DNA of 64,000 nt, taken from assembly GCF_019774615.1 (NCBI RefSeq), contig NZ_CP081496.1, positions 2,976,001 to 3,040,000 of the forward strand. Reading direction: 5' to 3'. Position 1 is the first letter of the stretch. The number at the start of each line of letters is the position of its first letter. The translations under genes and the position numbers were made by a program. Positions 1-9,715 of this stretch are shown in pieces. The notes beneath the pieces were generated by a model. The model was not told the DNA's origin. It did no database searches and saw only the letters and a list, made by a program, of their open reading frames with translations. This DNA comes from Streptomyces sp. BHT-5-2 (GTDB lineage Bacteria > Actinomycetota > Actinomycetes > Streptomycetales > Streptomycetaceae).

Positions 1-46
1 ACGCGTCCGGGAGACCCCGCTGCGCCCGTTGGTCGCCACCCGGTGA
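1..46 (+). CDS. 3' end of an upstream gene (partial)
   Basis: The second reading frame is open from the window edge and ends in RPLVATR followed by TGA at 44-46. The TGA overlaps the GTG start of the next gene in a GTGA arrangement, which is how coupled genes commonly join in this window. Only 14 codons are visible, so no function can be given. Confidence 0.4.
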   Translation, partial: RVRETPLRPLVATR

Positions 47-795
47 CGCCGCCGGGGGCGCCGCCGGAGCGGGCCCCCGGCCCACCGTGCGACGGCGCGC
101 GCCCGGCGCCCGGCCGCGGCCCGCGCCTCGGCGCGCCCCCCGGCCGCCTCCTCGCCCTCGCGGCGCTCCCCGCCGCCCTGTTCGCCGCCGCGGCCGTCAC
201 CACGGCCGTGCGGCACGGTGCCCCGCTCGCGTTCGAACGGGCCGCCCTGCACTGGTCCACCGCCCACCACGGCGAGCCGCTGCGCTCCCTGGCGGGCGCC
301 CTGACCGCCACCGGCACCGGCGCCGTCCCCTACCTGATGGCGCTCCTCGCCGGCCTCCTGGCCGGCCGCGGCACCCCCGGCCGGATCCGCGCGGCGGCCT
401 GCGCGCTGCTCGTGCTCGCCGCCGGCCAGGCCGTCCGCGGCGGCCTGATGGAACTCCTGGCCCGGCCCCGCCCACCGCGGGCCGACTGGGCCGGGTACGC
501 CTCCGGGTACTCCTTCCCCTCCGGCCACGCCACCACCGCCGCGCTGGCCGCCGGCATCCTGGCCTGGGGTGTGCTGCGCCGGACCCGCCCCGGCGCCGGC
601 CGGTTCCGGTGCGCCCTGCTCGCCCTCTGGGCCGTCGGCGTCGGCCTGACCCGCGTCTGTCTGAGCGTCCACTGGGCCGGCGACGTCCTGGCCGGCTGGC
701 TGCTGGCCGCCGCCCTGCTGCCGCTCGCGCTGCTCCTCGACCCCCTGGCGATCCCGCGCCGGCCGGTCCCCGCAGGACCTCCGCCCAGGGCTTGA
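43..795 (+). CDS. PAP2-family membrane phosphatase
   Basis: A 250-residue membrane protein of the PAP2 (type 2 phosphatidic acid phosphatase) superfamily, which removes phosphate from lipid phosphates such as phosphatidate or undecaprenyl pyrophosphate. The three signature regions are visible: an RP motif near residue 141, PSGH at 159-162, and a TR-x5-H-x3-D block ending at Asp214. The conserved first lysine of motif 1 appears to be arginine. Several hydrophobic segments cross the membrane, and the first 35 residues are a Pro/Arg/Gly-rich tail. The GTG start overlaps the preceding stop codon, suggesting translational coupling. The family is clear; the substrate cannot be deduced. Confidence 0.85.
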   Translation: MTPPGAPPERAPGPPCDGARPAPGRGPRLGAPPGRLLALAALPAALFAAAAVTTAVRHGAPLAFERAALHWSTAHHGEPLRSLAGALTATGTGAVPYLMALLAGLLAGRGTPGRIRAAACALLVLAAGQAVRGGLMELLARPRPPRADWAGYASGYSFPSGHATTAALAAGILAWGVLRRTRPGAGRFRCALLALWAVGVGLTRVCLSVHWAGDVLAGWLLAAALLPLALLLDPLAIPRRPVPAGPPPRA

Positions 796-947
796 CCATG
801 ATTGGCCGACGAACTCCCCAGGTCTTCGCCAAGGCCGCATGGACCCCCACCGGGCCGAGCACCACTGTCCTGGGCACCGGTGAGCGCGCCCGACCGCCGC
901 TGGTGCCGCGCCCGCATCCGTACCCGCGCAGCACCAGGGGGACCGCC

Positions 948-1235
948 ATGAAACAGCAGATCAGCGCCCCGCCCACGCTCCGCCCGGCCGGCGCCCGCGG
1001 CCGCTGCCCGGCCGCCGCGGCCGCCGATCCCACCCCGTGCGACGGCCCGCCCGACACCGCCACCCTCGTCGACCGGCACGGCCGCGAGGTGGCCGGCTGC
1101 GTCCGCCACTGCGCCCGCCTCCTCCCCGGCCTCGACGGCGGCCGCGTCCACCCCTTCGTCCCCGCCCCGCAGGCCCTGGACATCTACTTCCGCGCCTGCG
1201 AACTCCCGCCGTTCGCCTGGGAGATCGGCCGCTGA
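948..1235 (+). CDS. small hypothetical protein, 95 aa
   Basis: I do not recognise this protein. It starts at ATG 948, with a purine-rich stretch about 8 bases upstream as a possible ribosome site. The N-terminal 35 residues are Ala/Pro/Arg-rich. The rest looks folded (LVDRHGREVAGCVRHC, then a Pro-Phe-Ala-Trp end) and contains four cysteines, two of them as C-x3-C. No signal peptide or membrane helix is seen. It is followed at once by a strong bidirectional terminator. It could be a small regulatory or metal-binding protein, but nothing proves that. Confidence 0.6.
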   Translation: MKQQISAPPTLRPAGARGRCPAAAAADPTPCDGPPDTATLVDRHGREVAGCVRHCARLLPGLDGGRVHPFVPAPQALDIYFRACELPPFAWEIGR

Positions 1236-1254
1236 CGACGCCGGCACACGCAGA

Positions 1255-1298
1255 CGCCCCGGGCGCCGGCGAGACGCTGCTCGTCGGCGCACGGGGCG
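1255..1298. terminator. bidirectional terminator hairpin
   Basis: Arms at 1255-1273 and 1280-1298 pair over 19 positions with one mismatch and one G-U wobble around a 6-base loop. The hairpin lies between the convergent 95-aa gene and sdaA and can serve both. Confidence 0.75.
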
Positions 1299-1323
1299 CG
1301 GGGCGGGGGAGTCCGGGCGGGAC

Positions 1324-2706
<1,383 letters not shown>

Positions 2707-3044
2707 GGGGGCTGACTCCCTTGTCTGCTCGTGGTGGACGGTGGAGCACATCGGGACAGGAATGGGGTGTTTTCCGGCCCGACTGTCGAGCGTAACCCGC
2801 TCGCGGGGGAATGCCGCCGGACGGGAGGCGGCGGGCAGGGGAAGCCACCGGGGACGGCGGGAGAACAGCGGGACGGGGCGAGGCCGGACGGTGACGGCGC
2901 CGGTGGGGCGCGGACGGGACGTCCGGGCAGGAGGAAGCGGCCCCGGGGCGGCGGCCCGGACCGGGGCCCGGTGGGGCGGCGGGCCGGGGAGCCGGTCCGC
3001 CGCCCGCGGCTACCGGGGGCCGCGGCGCCCCGGCAGCCGTCCCG
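2707..3044. other. intergenic region between glyA and sdaA with a hairpin
   Basis: No credible gene is visible. The strongest structure is a GC hairpin with 10-bp arms at 2976-2985 and 2994-3003 (one wobble pair). It lies just after glyA on the minus strand and could end or attenuate transcription before sdaA. No riboswitch motif or convincing promoter for sdaA was seen. Confidence 0.5.
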
Positions 3045-4304
3045 TCACAGCGACGGGTACAGCGGGAACTTCTCGGCCAGGGCCGTGACCCGGGCCTTGA
3101 GCGCCTCGCGCTCGTAGCTGGGCTTGAGCGCCTCGGCGATGATGTCGGCGACCTCGCGGAAGTCCTCGGCCCGGAAGCCGCGGGTGGCCAGGGCCGGGGT
3201 GCCGATCCGCAGGCCGGAGGTGACCATCGGGGGCCGGGGGTCGTTCGGGATCGCGTTGCGGTTGACGGTGATGCCGACCTCGTGGAGACGGTCCTCGGCC
3301 TGCTGCCCGTCCAGCGCCGAGTCGCGCAGGTCGACCAGGACGAGGTGGACGTCGGTGCCGCCGGAGAGCACCGAGACGCCGTGCTCCTTGACGTCGTCCT
3401 GGACCAGGCGCTCGGCCAGGATCCTGGCGCCCTCCAGGGTGCGCTGCTGGCGCTCCTTGAACTCCTCCGACGCGGCGACCTTGAAGGACACCGCCTTGGC
3501 GGCGATCACGTGCTCCAGCGGGCCGCCCTGCTGGCCGGGGAAGACCGCGGAGTTGATCTTCTTGGCCAGCTCGGCGGTGGACAGGATCACACCGCCGCGG
3601 GGGCCGCCCAGCGTCTTGTGCGTGGTGGTGGTCACGACGTGGGCGTGCGGCACCGGGGAGGGGTGCAGCCCGGCGGCCACCAGGCCGGCGAAGTGCGCCA
3701 TGTCGACCATCAGGTACGCGCCGACCTCGTCCGCGATCCGGCGGAAGGCGGCGAAGTCGAGCTGGCGCGGGTAGGCGGACCAGCCGGCGACGATCAGCTT
3801 GGGGCGGTGCTCCTTGGCGAGGCGCTCGACCTCCTCCATGTCGACCAGGTTGGTCTTCTCGTCGACGTGGTAGGGCACCACGTTGTAGAGCTTGCCGGAG
3901 AAGTTGATCTTCATGCCGTGGGTGAGGTGCCCGCCGTGGGCGAGGTTCAGGCCCAGGATGGTGTCGCCCGGCTTGATCAGCGCGAACATCGCGGCGGCGT
4001 TGGCCTGCGCGCCGGAGTGCGGCTGGACGTTGGCGGCCTCGGCGCCGAAGAGCGCCTTGATCCGGTCGATGGCGATCTGCTCGACGACGTCGACGTGCTC
4101 GCAGCCGCCGTAGTAGCGCCGGCCCGGGTAGCCCTCGGCGTACTTGTTGGTGAGGACCGAGCCCTGGGCCTCCATGACGGCGACCGGGGCGAAGTTCTCC
4201 GACGCGATCATTTCGAGGGTGGACTGCTGGCGGTGCAGCTCGGCGTCGACGGCGGCGGCGACGTCGGGGTCGAGCTCGTGCAGGGAGCTGTTCAGAAGCG
4301 ACAT
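3045..4304 (-). CDS. glyA: serine hydroxymethyltransferase
   Basis: A PLP enzyme that interconverts serine and glycine while loading or unloading one-carbon units on tetrahydrofolate. It has 419 residues, the normal length. The PLP-lysine segment [14 protein letters not shown] is intact, as are the substrate-pocket blocks EMIASENF and NKYAEGYPG near the N terminus. ATG 4304 has an AGGAAG ribosome site. It lies 77 bases after gcvH in the same direction, downstream of the glycine riboswitch. Excess glycine would therefore be expected to raise both glycine cleavage and glycine-serine exchange. Confidence 0.98.
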   Translation of the reverse strand: MSLLNSSLHELDPDVAAAVDAELHRQQSTLEMIASENFAPVAVMEAQGSVLTNKYAEGYPGRRYYGGCEHVDVVEQIAIDRIKALFGAEAANVQPHSGAQANAAAMFALIKPGDTILGLNLAHGGHLTHGMKINFSGKLYNVVPYHVDEKTNLVDMEEVERLAKEHRPKLIVAGWSAYPRQLDFAAFRRIADEVGAYLMVDMAHFAGLVAAGLHPSPVPHAHVVTTTTHKTLGGPRGGVILSTAELAKKINSAVFPGQQGGPLEHVIAAKAVSFKVAASEEFKERQQRTLEGARILAERLVQDDVKEHGVSVLSGGTDVHLVLVDLRDSALDGQQAEDRLHEVGITVNRNAIPNDPRPPMVTSGLRIGTPALATRGFRAEDFREVADIIAEALKPSYEREALKARVTALAEKFPLYPSL

Positions 4305-4381
4305 GGGACTTCCTGGAGAGAGGGGGAGCGGGCGGGGCGCCGCGGCCCCGCCCGTGCGGTGGCGGGTGCCGGCTCGGGGCG

Positions 4382-4759
4382 TCAGCCGGCGGCGAAGGCG
4401 GTGTACTCGTCGGCCGTGAGCAGGTCCTCCGGCTCACCGCTGATCTTCACCTTGAACAGCCAACCGCCCTCGAACGGGGCGGAGTTCACCAGCGAGGGGT
4501 CGTTGCCGACCTCCTCGTTCACCGCGACGACCTCGCCGTTCACGGGCGAGTAGAGGTCGCTGACCGACTTCGTCGACTCCAGCTCACCGCAGGACTCGCC
4601 CGCGGTGACGGTGGCCCCGACCTCGGGGAGCTGCACGAAGACGACGTCGCCGAGGGCGTTGGCCGCGTGCTCGGTGATGCCGACCGTCGAGACGCCGCCC
4701 TCGGCGTCCGACAGCCACTCGTGCTCCTTGCTGTAGCGCAGCTGCTGGGGGTTGTCCAT
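4382..4759 (-). CDS. gcvH: glycine cleavage system H protein
   Basis: The lipoylated carrier of the glycine cleavage complex, shuttling the aminomethyl group between the P, T and L proteins. It has 125 residues, the usual length. The lipoyl-lysine motif [15 protein letters not shown] places the modified lysine at about residue 64. An AGGAGA ribosome site lies 7 bases before ATG. It sits between gcvT and glyA in the same operon. The P protein gene is not in the window. Confidence 0.98.
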   Translation of the reverse strand: MDNPQQLRYSKEHEWLSDAEGGVSTVGITEHAANALGDVVFVQLPEVGATVTAGESCGELESTKSVSDLYSPVNGEVVAVNEEVGNDPSLVNSAPFEGGWLFKVKISGEPEDLLTADEYTAFAAG

Positions 4760-4912
4760 GGCTCGATTCTCCTGTACGCGGGGGTGTGATCGTGAATGGG
4801 GGGCGTCTCCCGGACGGCGTCCGCGAGGGTTGTCTCGCCCTGTGAGACACGCGGCGCCGGACGCGACCGTGCGGGCCCGTGGCGGGCACCGCGGACGGCC
4901 CGGCGCCGGCCG

Positions 4913-6031
4913 CTACTTCTGCCGCTTGTAGAAGGGCAGCGCGACGACCTCGTACGGCTCGTGGGTGCCGCGGATGTCCACCCGGACGCCCTCGGTGCCC
5001 GGTGCGGCGTGCGCCGCGTCGACGTAGGCCATGGCGATCGGCCTGCCGAGGGTGGGGGAGGGCGCCCCCGAGGTGACCTCGCCGATCACCGTGCCGTCGG
5101 CGTCGACGACCGGGTAGCCGGCGCGCGGCACCCGCCGGCCCTCGGCGAGCAGGCCCACCAGCTTGCGCGGCGGGTCCTGCTCGGCGCGCCCGGCGGCCGC
5201 CTCCAGCGCCGCGCGGCCGACGAAGTCGCCCTCCTTCTCGAACTTCACGACCCGGCCCAGGCCCGCGTCGAACGGCGTGAGCGCGGTGGTCAGTTCGTGT
5301 CCGTACAGCGGCATCCCCGCCTCCAGGCGCAGGGTGTCGCGGCAGGACAGGCCGCACGGGACGAGGCCGACGTCCCGGCCCGCCTCGGTCAGCGCCTCCC
5401 ACAGCGCGACCGCGTCGGCCGGTCGGACGAACAGCTCGAAGCCGTCCTCGCCGGTGTAGCCGGTCCGGGCGATCAGCGCCTCGACGCCGGCGACCGTGCC
5501 GGGCAGGCCGGCGTAGTACTTCAGCCCGTCCAGGTCGGCGTCGGTCGTCTTCTTGAGGATGCCGGGGGACTCCGGGCCCTGCACCGCGATCAGCGCGTAG
5601 GCGTCCCGGTCGTCGCGGACCGCGGCGTCGAAGCCGGCCTGCCGCCCGGCCAGCGCGTCCAGCACCACCTGGGCGTTGGAGGCGTTGGCGACGACCATGA
5701 ACTCCTGGTCCGCGAGCCGGTAGACGATCAGGTCGTCGAGGATGCCGCCGTCCGCACGGCAGATCATGGTGTAGCGGGCCCGGCCGACCTTCAGGGCGCC
5801 GATGTTGCCGACCAGCGCGTGGTCGAGCAGGGCGCCGGCCTGCGGGCCGGTGACGGTGAGCTCGCCCATGTGGGAGAGGTCGAACAGGCCGGCGCGGGTG
5901 CGCACCGCGACATGCTCCTCGCGTTCGCTGCTGTAGCGCAGCGGCATGTCCCAGCCGGCGAAGTCGGTCATGGTCGCGCCGAGCGCGCGGTGTGTGGCGT
6001 CCAGCGCGGTGCGGCGGGGGGCTTGTGTCAT
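4913..6031 (-). CDS. gcvT: glycine cleavage system T protein (aminomethyltransferase)
   Basis: Transfers the methylene carbon of the H-protein-bound aminomethyl group to tetrahydrofolate and releases ammonia. It has 372 residues, normal for the family. The N-terminal block FAGWDMPLRYSSEREEH and the glycine-rich folate-domain segments are conserved. A longer reading frame reaches 6130, but that extension reads through the second riboswitch aptamer. ATG 6031, with GGAG 9 bases upstream, is the true start. It is the first gene of the gcvT-gcvH-glyA-sdaA unit, beginning 33 bases after the end of the riboswitch. Confidence 0.97.
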   Translation of the reverse strand: MTQAPRRTALDATHRALGATMTDFAGWDMPLRYSSEREEHVAVRTRAGLFDLSHMGELTVTGPQAGALLDHALVGNIGALKVGRARYTMICRADGGILDDLIVYRLADQEFMVVANASNAQVVLDALAGRQAGFDAAVRDDRDAYALIAVQGPESPGILKKTTDADLDGLKYYAGLPGTVAGVEALIARTGYTGEDGFELFVRPADAVALWEALTEAGRDVGLVPCGLSCRDTLRLEAGMPLYGHELTTALTPFDAGLGRVVKFEKEGDFVGRAALEAAAGRAEQDPPRKLVGLLAEGRRVPRAGYPVVDADGTVIGEVTSGAPSPTLGRPIAMAYVDAAHAAPGTEGVRVDIRGTHEPYEVVALPFYKRQK

Positions 6032-6063
6032 CGTTCCGGGCTCCCAGGCATGGGTGACAAGAC

Positions 6064-6285
6064 GGTCTCCCCATCTGTCATCGGAACCTGAGAGGTTCAC
6101 CGGGAGCCCGCGGACGGGCCCGGTTTGCACCTTGGGTGGAGCCGTTCCCGGTCGGCCGGGCGGGGGCTCGCTTTTCAGATCTGCCTCGCCCGTGCGGTAT
6201 AGGGGCCTGAGAGATTCAAGGGAGGACTTGCTCCTTCGGCGCCCCGCCGTGGCGGCCGGGGACTCTCCCGCGCGGGTTCAAGCGG
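6064..6285 (-). promoter_or_regulatory. tandem glycine riboswitch
   Basis: On the minus strand two glycine aptamers lie in series. Aptamer 1 (about 6285-6203) has the conserved core GCGCCGAAGGAGCAAG and the 3' element TCTCTCAGGCC. Aptamer 2 (about 6180-6064) has CCAAGGTGCAAACC and CCTCTCAGG, then GATGACAGATGGGGAGA. The linker GGGCGAGGCAGATCTG joins them. This is the known tandem glycine-binding architecture upstream of gcvT operons. No strong intrinsic terminator was seen between aptamer 2 and gcvT, so the output may be translational or Rho-linked (inference). Confidence 0.93.
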
Positions 6286-6343
6286 CCGGTATGGAGTTGG
6301 CTGGCTGCGCACGAGTGACCAGTGGTGTGCCCGTGGCGGCCAC

Positions 6344-6370
6344 ATCATTACACGGGATCGCCGGATACAG
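6344..6370 (-). promoter_or_regulatory. candidate promoter of the riboswitch transcript
   Basis: On the minus strand TAATGAT (6350-6344) resembles a -10 element about 60 bases before the first aptamer. A matching -35 is poor. Tentative. Confidence 0.3.
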
Positions 6371-6473
6371 GAGCCCCGGCCGCCGCTCGGCATCCGGCCG
6401 CCCGCCGCACCTAGGGTGCTTCTGACGGATCCGGTGGTGCGCCCGGCCGTCACTTGCTGCTTATTACCCTTTC

Positions 6474-6479
6474 TTGACA
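6474..6479 (+). promoter_or_regulatory. candidate -35 for the P-loop gene
   Basis: A perfect TTGACA lies 58 bases before the GTG start of the rightward gene. The -10 at the proper distance is weak, so this is only a candidate promoter. Confidence 0.3.
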
Positions 6480-6536
6480 CTCTGCGGGCAGGCGGGTTCC
6501 CGAACCCGGCCCGATCCGAGGGGGAGGGGCGATCAC

Positions 6537-7247
6537 GTGCACAGTGAAGCGGCGTACGCGACGGGGGCGGGGGCGGCACCGCCGGGGCCCGTACCGGAGG
6601 CGGCCCGCCGGACGCGCCCAGCGGCCCGGCCCGCCCGGCCCCGCACCACCGACCTCCGGCTCCGCGCCGGCGCCCGCACCTCCCGCACCCCGCGCACCGC
6701 CCTCCGTTTCCCGCCCGGCGACCTCGTCGTGGTCTCCGGGCTGCCGGGCAGCGGCAAGAGCACCCTGATGCGGCGGGTGCTGCCGGAGTGCGACGGCCGC
6801 GGCGCCCCGGTGCACCGCCTCGACTCCCAGGACACCCGCGAGCGTTGGGAGCGCGGCCGGCTCCGCCGCCTCCCGTACGCGCTCTACCGCCCGCTGGTCC
6901 GGCTCGCGCACTACGGTGCGCTGCGCCGGGCGCTCCGCGCCGGCGGCAGCGTGGTGGTGCACGACTGCGGGACGCTGGCGTGGGTGCGCCGCTGGCTCTC
7001 CCGGGCGGCCCGGCGCGACGGCCGGGCGGTGCACCTGGTGCTTCTCGACGTGCCGCCGGAGGCGGCGCTGACCGGCCAACGGGCCCGCGGCCGCGGGGTG
7101 TCGAGGTACGCCTTCGTCCGGCACCGCCGGGCGGTGCGCCGGCTCCTCGCACAGGCCGAGCGCTCCCGGCTCCCCGCGGGCTTCGCCTCCGCGGTGCTGC
7201 TGGACCGGCCCGCCGCCGGGGCCCTGGAGCGGGTCTCCTTCGGGTGA
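6537..7247 (+). CDS. P-loop ATPase / zeta-toxin-like kinase family protein
   Basis: A 236-residue protein with a Walker A motif GLPGSGKST at about residues 68-76 after a basic, Pro/Arg-rich N-terminal 55 residues. The segment VHDCGT and the later arginine-rich region fit the small-molecule or nucleotide kinase branch of P-loop NTPases, usually annotated AAA-family ATPase. The start is GTG 6537, with GGGGGAGGGG 8 bases upstream. It is transcribed divergently from the gcvT riboswitch. Its substrate is unknown, and no antitoxin-like partner lies nearby. A MITE-like palindrome follows shortly after the stop. Confidence 0.75.
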   Translation: MHSEAAYATGAGAAPPGPVPEAARRTRPAARPARPRTTDLRLRAGARTSRTPRTALRFPPGDLVVVSGLPGSGKSTLMRRVLPECDGRGAPVHRLDSQDTRERWERGRLRRLPYALYRPLVRLAHYGALRRALRAGGSVVVHDCGTLAWVRRWLSRAARRDGRAVHLVLLDVPPEAALTGQRARGRGVSRYAFVRHRRAVRRLLAQAERSRLPAGFASAVLLDRPAAGALERVSFG

Positions 7248-7280
7248 GACCGCCGGCTTCGGCGCCCGGCGGTCCGCCGG

Positions 7281-7346
7281 TTAGGGTCTGTCCGGTGGAT
7301 CGGGGTCGGATGGGTCGCGGCGTCTGGTCCACCGGACAGACCCTTA
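7281..7346. mobile_element. MITE-like palindromic element 1 (66 bp)
   Basis: Perfect 17-bp inverted arms (7283-7299 and 7328-7344) enclose a 28-base core. TTA stands at both outer edges (7281-7283 and 7344-7346), consistent with a 3-bp target duplication. Its left half and core (TCGGGGTCGGATGGGTCGCG) match the reverse complement of the element at 8271-8391. A partial third copy of the end (TTAGGGTCTGATCC) follows directly. It may also act as a transcription terminator. Confidence 0.7.
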
Positions 7347-7427
7347 GGGTCTGATCCACGGGGCGGCCCGCGGGCCCGCCCGCCAGGTTCAGGGGCCGGG
7401 CAGCGCGGCCAGTAATGGGTGGGTGAG

Positions 7428-8273
7428 ATGAACTATCCGGACGATTACCCGCAGCACGGCGGTGCGGTGCCGGGGCGGATGCCGGACGCGGGGATACCGC
7501 AGCCGGCCTGGCCGGCCAACGAGCTGGAGCAGGTGCTGGCCGCGTCGGTCGGGCACCCCGGGGCCGGCGGCCGGATCGTCGAGGTGCTGGGCCGCAGCCC
7601 GGTGTGGGTGCCGCTGCCCGAGGGCGGCGGCCCGGACAGCGCCGGCCCCGGGGCGGCCGGCCTGGACCTGCCCACCGTCGAGATCGGCGGCGCCGCCTAC
7701 GTCCCCGTCTTCAGCTCCGAGCAGGAGTTCCTGAAGGTCGTCGGCACCCACCTGTCGTACACCGTCGCGCCCGCCGTGGAGTTCGCCCGCGGGCTGCCGC
7801 CGATGCTGGGCATCGCGGTCAATCCGGACGGCACCGTCGGCGTCCCGCTGCCGCCGCCCGCGGTGGCCGAACTGTGCCGCAGCGGACGGACGGAACTGGA
7901 CGGCCCGCAGGCCGCCGGCGCCAGGGTGCGGCTCTTCGAACCGGACTGGCAGGACGAGCCGGTGGACTTCCTGGCCGCCGCCGGCCTGGAGTTCTCCGCC
8001 GCCGGCTCGGTGCTCGCCGCCCGGCGCGCGCTGGCCAGCGTCGAGGGCGACACGCCGGCACTCTTCGTGGGCGTGCAGCTGGACGTCGTCCCGGAGCGGC
8101 TCTACGACGGCAGTGCCCGCGACGAGGTGCTCGCGGCGCTGGGCCGGGCGCTGGGCCGGGTGCCGGTGCCCTGGTCCGTCCAGCTCGTGCTGCTCGACGT
8201 CGCCCAGGGCGACCCGGTCGCCGACTGGATGCTGGAGCGCGTGCGGCCTTTCTATACCCGCGACCACTCGTAG
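7428..8273 (+). CDS. SseB-family protein (enhanced serine sensitivity type)
   Basis: A 281-residue cytoplasmic protein with the SseB N-terminal domain: a loop ending VWVPLP, a beta segment VEIGGAAYVPVFSSEQEF, and a C-terminal segment that repeats the fold. SseB overexpression in E. coli raises sensitivity to serine; the molecular role is unknown. ATG 7428 is used, and a GTG three codons earlier (7419) is possible. The TAG stop codon is itself the first base-triplet of the palindromic element that follows, so the C terminus may have been set by that insertion. The linked glycine/serine operon suggests a shared theme but not a shared pathway. Confidence 0.8.
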   Translation: MNYPDDYPQHGGAVPGRMPDAGIPQPAWPANELEQVLAASVGHPGAGGRIVEVLGRSPVWVPLPEGGGPDSAGPGAAGLDLPTVEIGGAAYVPVFSSEQEFLKVVGTHLSYTVAPAVEFARGLPPMLGIAVNPDGTVGVPLPPPAVAELCRSGRTELDGPQAAGARVRLFEPDWQDEPVDFLAAAGLEFSAAGSVLAARRALASVEGDTPALFVGVQLDVVPERLYDGSARDEVLAALGRALGRVPVPWSVQLVLLDVAQGDPVADWMLERVRPFYTRDHS

Positions 8274-8391
8274 GGCGTGTCCGATGAGGCAGGGCCGGAC
8301 AGGTCGCGGCGCGGGGCCCCTCCCGGCGTTGGCTGGGGGAGTGCCGTGCCAGGCGCCGCGACCCCGACCCTGACCCATCGGACACGCCCTA
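8271..8391. mobile_element. MITE-like palindromic element 2 (121 bp)
   Basis: Terminal 16-bp perfect inverted repeats TAGGGCGTGTCCGATG (8271-8286) and its complement (8376-8391) end in TA on both sides. Inside are a second palindrome (GTCGCGGCGC against GGCGCCGCGAC) and a CCCCTCCCGGCGTTGGCTGGGGGAG-type repeat common in Streptomyces. Its ends resemble those of IS5/IS427-type transposons. No transposase is encoded, so it would be non-autonomous. Confidence 0.75.
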
Positions 8392-8445
8392 AGCTGGTGC
8401 AGCGACGGGCGGGCGCAGGCCCTGCCGGGAGAAGGGACGGACCAC

Positions 8446-9237
8446 GTGAGCGCGGGTGCCCATCAGGGAGCGGCGGCGGCCGACCACGTCGAGCAGATGC
8501 TCCGGCAGGTCACGCCCGGGCGCTACGACGCCTACGAGGCGCTGCTTCAGGCCCTCGCGCACGGGCAGGTCTGGATGCTCCTGTGGCACGGCCGGGCCGG
8601 CCAGCCCGACGCCCAGTACGGCAACATGGAGGTCGACGGGCTGGGCTACGCCCCCTGTGTGACCTCCGCCGCCGAACTCGCCGCCTCCGGCTGGACCCGC
8701 GACCACGAACTCGTCGGCGGCCCCGAGATCGCCGCCTCCCTCTTCCCCGACCGCTGGGGCCTGTGGCTGAACCCGCACGCACCCGGCGGCGGCATCGGCA
8801 TCCCCTGGCTCGACCTGCGCCGGATCGCCGCCGGCCTGGACCGGCTGCCCGCCGGGCCGCTGCGGATCTCCGAACCGGTCGTCGACATCCCGCAGTTCTA
8901 CGCCCTGCTCGCACAGAACGCCCACCACACGCCCCCGGTGCGGTCGTTGCGCCGGGCCTGGGTCCAACCCGCCCTCGGCGCCCCGTATCTGGCGATCGGG
9001 CTGGACCTCTACGACACCGGGCAGCCCTCGGTGGACGCCGCCCGGCTGATGATCCAGCAGTCGATGGGTGCCGTACCGGACGGCCTGCCGGTCTCCACGG
9101 TCGCCATGAACGACGAGTACGACCCGGTCGGGATGTGGATGCGGGCCTGCGCCCGCCCCTTCTTCGACCGCGACGGCTACGCCCCGCCGCCCGCCCCCGG
9201 GCCCACCTACGGCTACGGCCACCCGCGCCCCTACTGA
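8446..9237 (+). CDS. second SseB-like protein
   Basis: A 263-residue protein with the same two-part layout as the preceding SseB-family gene: an N-terminal segment QVWMLLWHG, a middle stretch GLWLNPHAPGGGIGIPWLDL, and a C-terminal domain containing the AIGLDLYD segment. It ends in a Gly/Pro/Tyr-rich tail. GTG 8446 has GAGAAGGGA about 10 bases upstream. The two genes look like tandem, diverged paralogues separated by a MITE. Function unknown; an association with serine sensitivity is by family only. Confidence 0.7.
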   Translation: MSAGAHQGAAAADHVEQMLRQVTPGRYDAYEALLQALAHGQVWMLLWHGRAGQPDAQYGNMEVDGLGYAPCVTSAAELAASGWTRDHELVGGPEIAASLFPDRWGLWLNPHAPGGGIGIPWLDLRRIAAGLDRLPAGPLRISEPVVDIPQFYALLAQNAHHTPPVRSLRRAWVQPALGAPYLAIGLDLYDTGQPSVDAARLMIQQSMGAVPDGLPVSTVAMNDEYDPVGMWMRACARPFFDRDGYAPPPAPGPTYGYGHPRPY

Positions 9238-9715
9238 TCCCCACGGGTCCCCACGAATCCCCCCGGATCCCGCCGATCCGTACCGATCCCGTCGATCCGC
9301 ACCCTTCCCCGCAGCCGGCCGCGGGGGCCTCGCGCACCGTCCGCCTCGCGGTGAATTCCCCCCGTCCGCCCGGCAGTTGAGGGCCCGGGCGCCCGCCTCG
9401 CGCACCGCTCAGTCCGCACCGTTGTTCGTATAACGGAAGGCTGCGGGCCACATCACAGTTGCGCATCCTTTCCTCGTCAGGGCTGGTGAGTGATCGCGGC
9501 TCGGATGAAGACTCCCGGCATCGAGGACCTCGGTCCTTTGTACGAGCGTCATCCGCCACCGGAGTCCTGCGCATCCCTGAGTCGTTCCGCAGGGCCAACT
9601 CCCGTGCGAACCGGAGCAGATGGCGGCAGGGGAACACCAGTGAGGTAGCGACAGGCCGCCGCCGCGGCCGGGCACAGGGCCGGGCTCCGTCGGCCGGGAG
9701 GGGTTCTGAGGCACC
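9238..9715. other. intergenic region upstream of the oligopeptide transporter
   Basis: No gene is visible in 478 bases, and the GC content drops compared with the flanks. Contents: a run of GATCC-rich short repeats (about 9237-9300); a near-palindrome CCGTTGTTCGTATAACGG (9419-9436) that contains a TATAAC -10-like hexamer; and a 6-bp inverted repeat AGGACC-TC-GGTCCT (about 9518-9533). These are plausible promoter or operator sites for the transporter genes. Confidence 0.4.

Noticed and set aside
87..1235. Long plus-strand frame of 382 codons over the PAP2 gene
   Set aside because: Extreme Arg/Pro composition shows it is a shadow of the PAP2 gene. Only its last 95 codons, from ATG 948, look like a separate real gene.
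6032..6130. 33-codon N-terminal extension of GcvT
   Set aside because: It reads through the second glycine aptamer and has no conserved residues; ATG 6031 has a good ribosome site.
6537..7247. Zeta-type toxin interpretation of the P-loop gene as part of a toxin-antitoxin system
   Set aside because: There is no epsilon-like antitoxin or other partner next to it; Walker A alone does not justify the claim.
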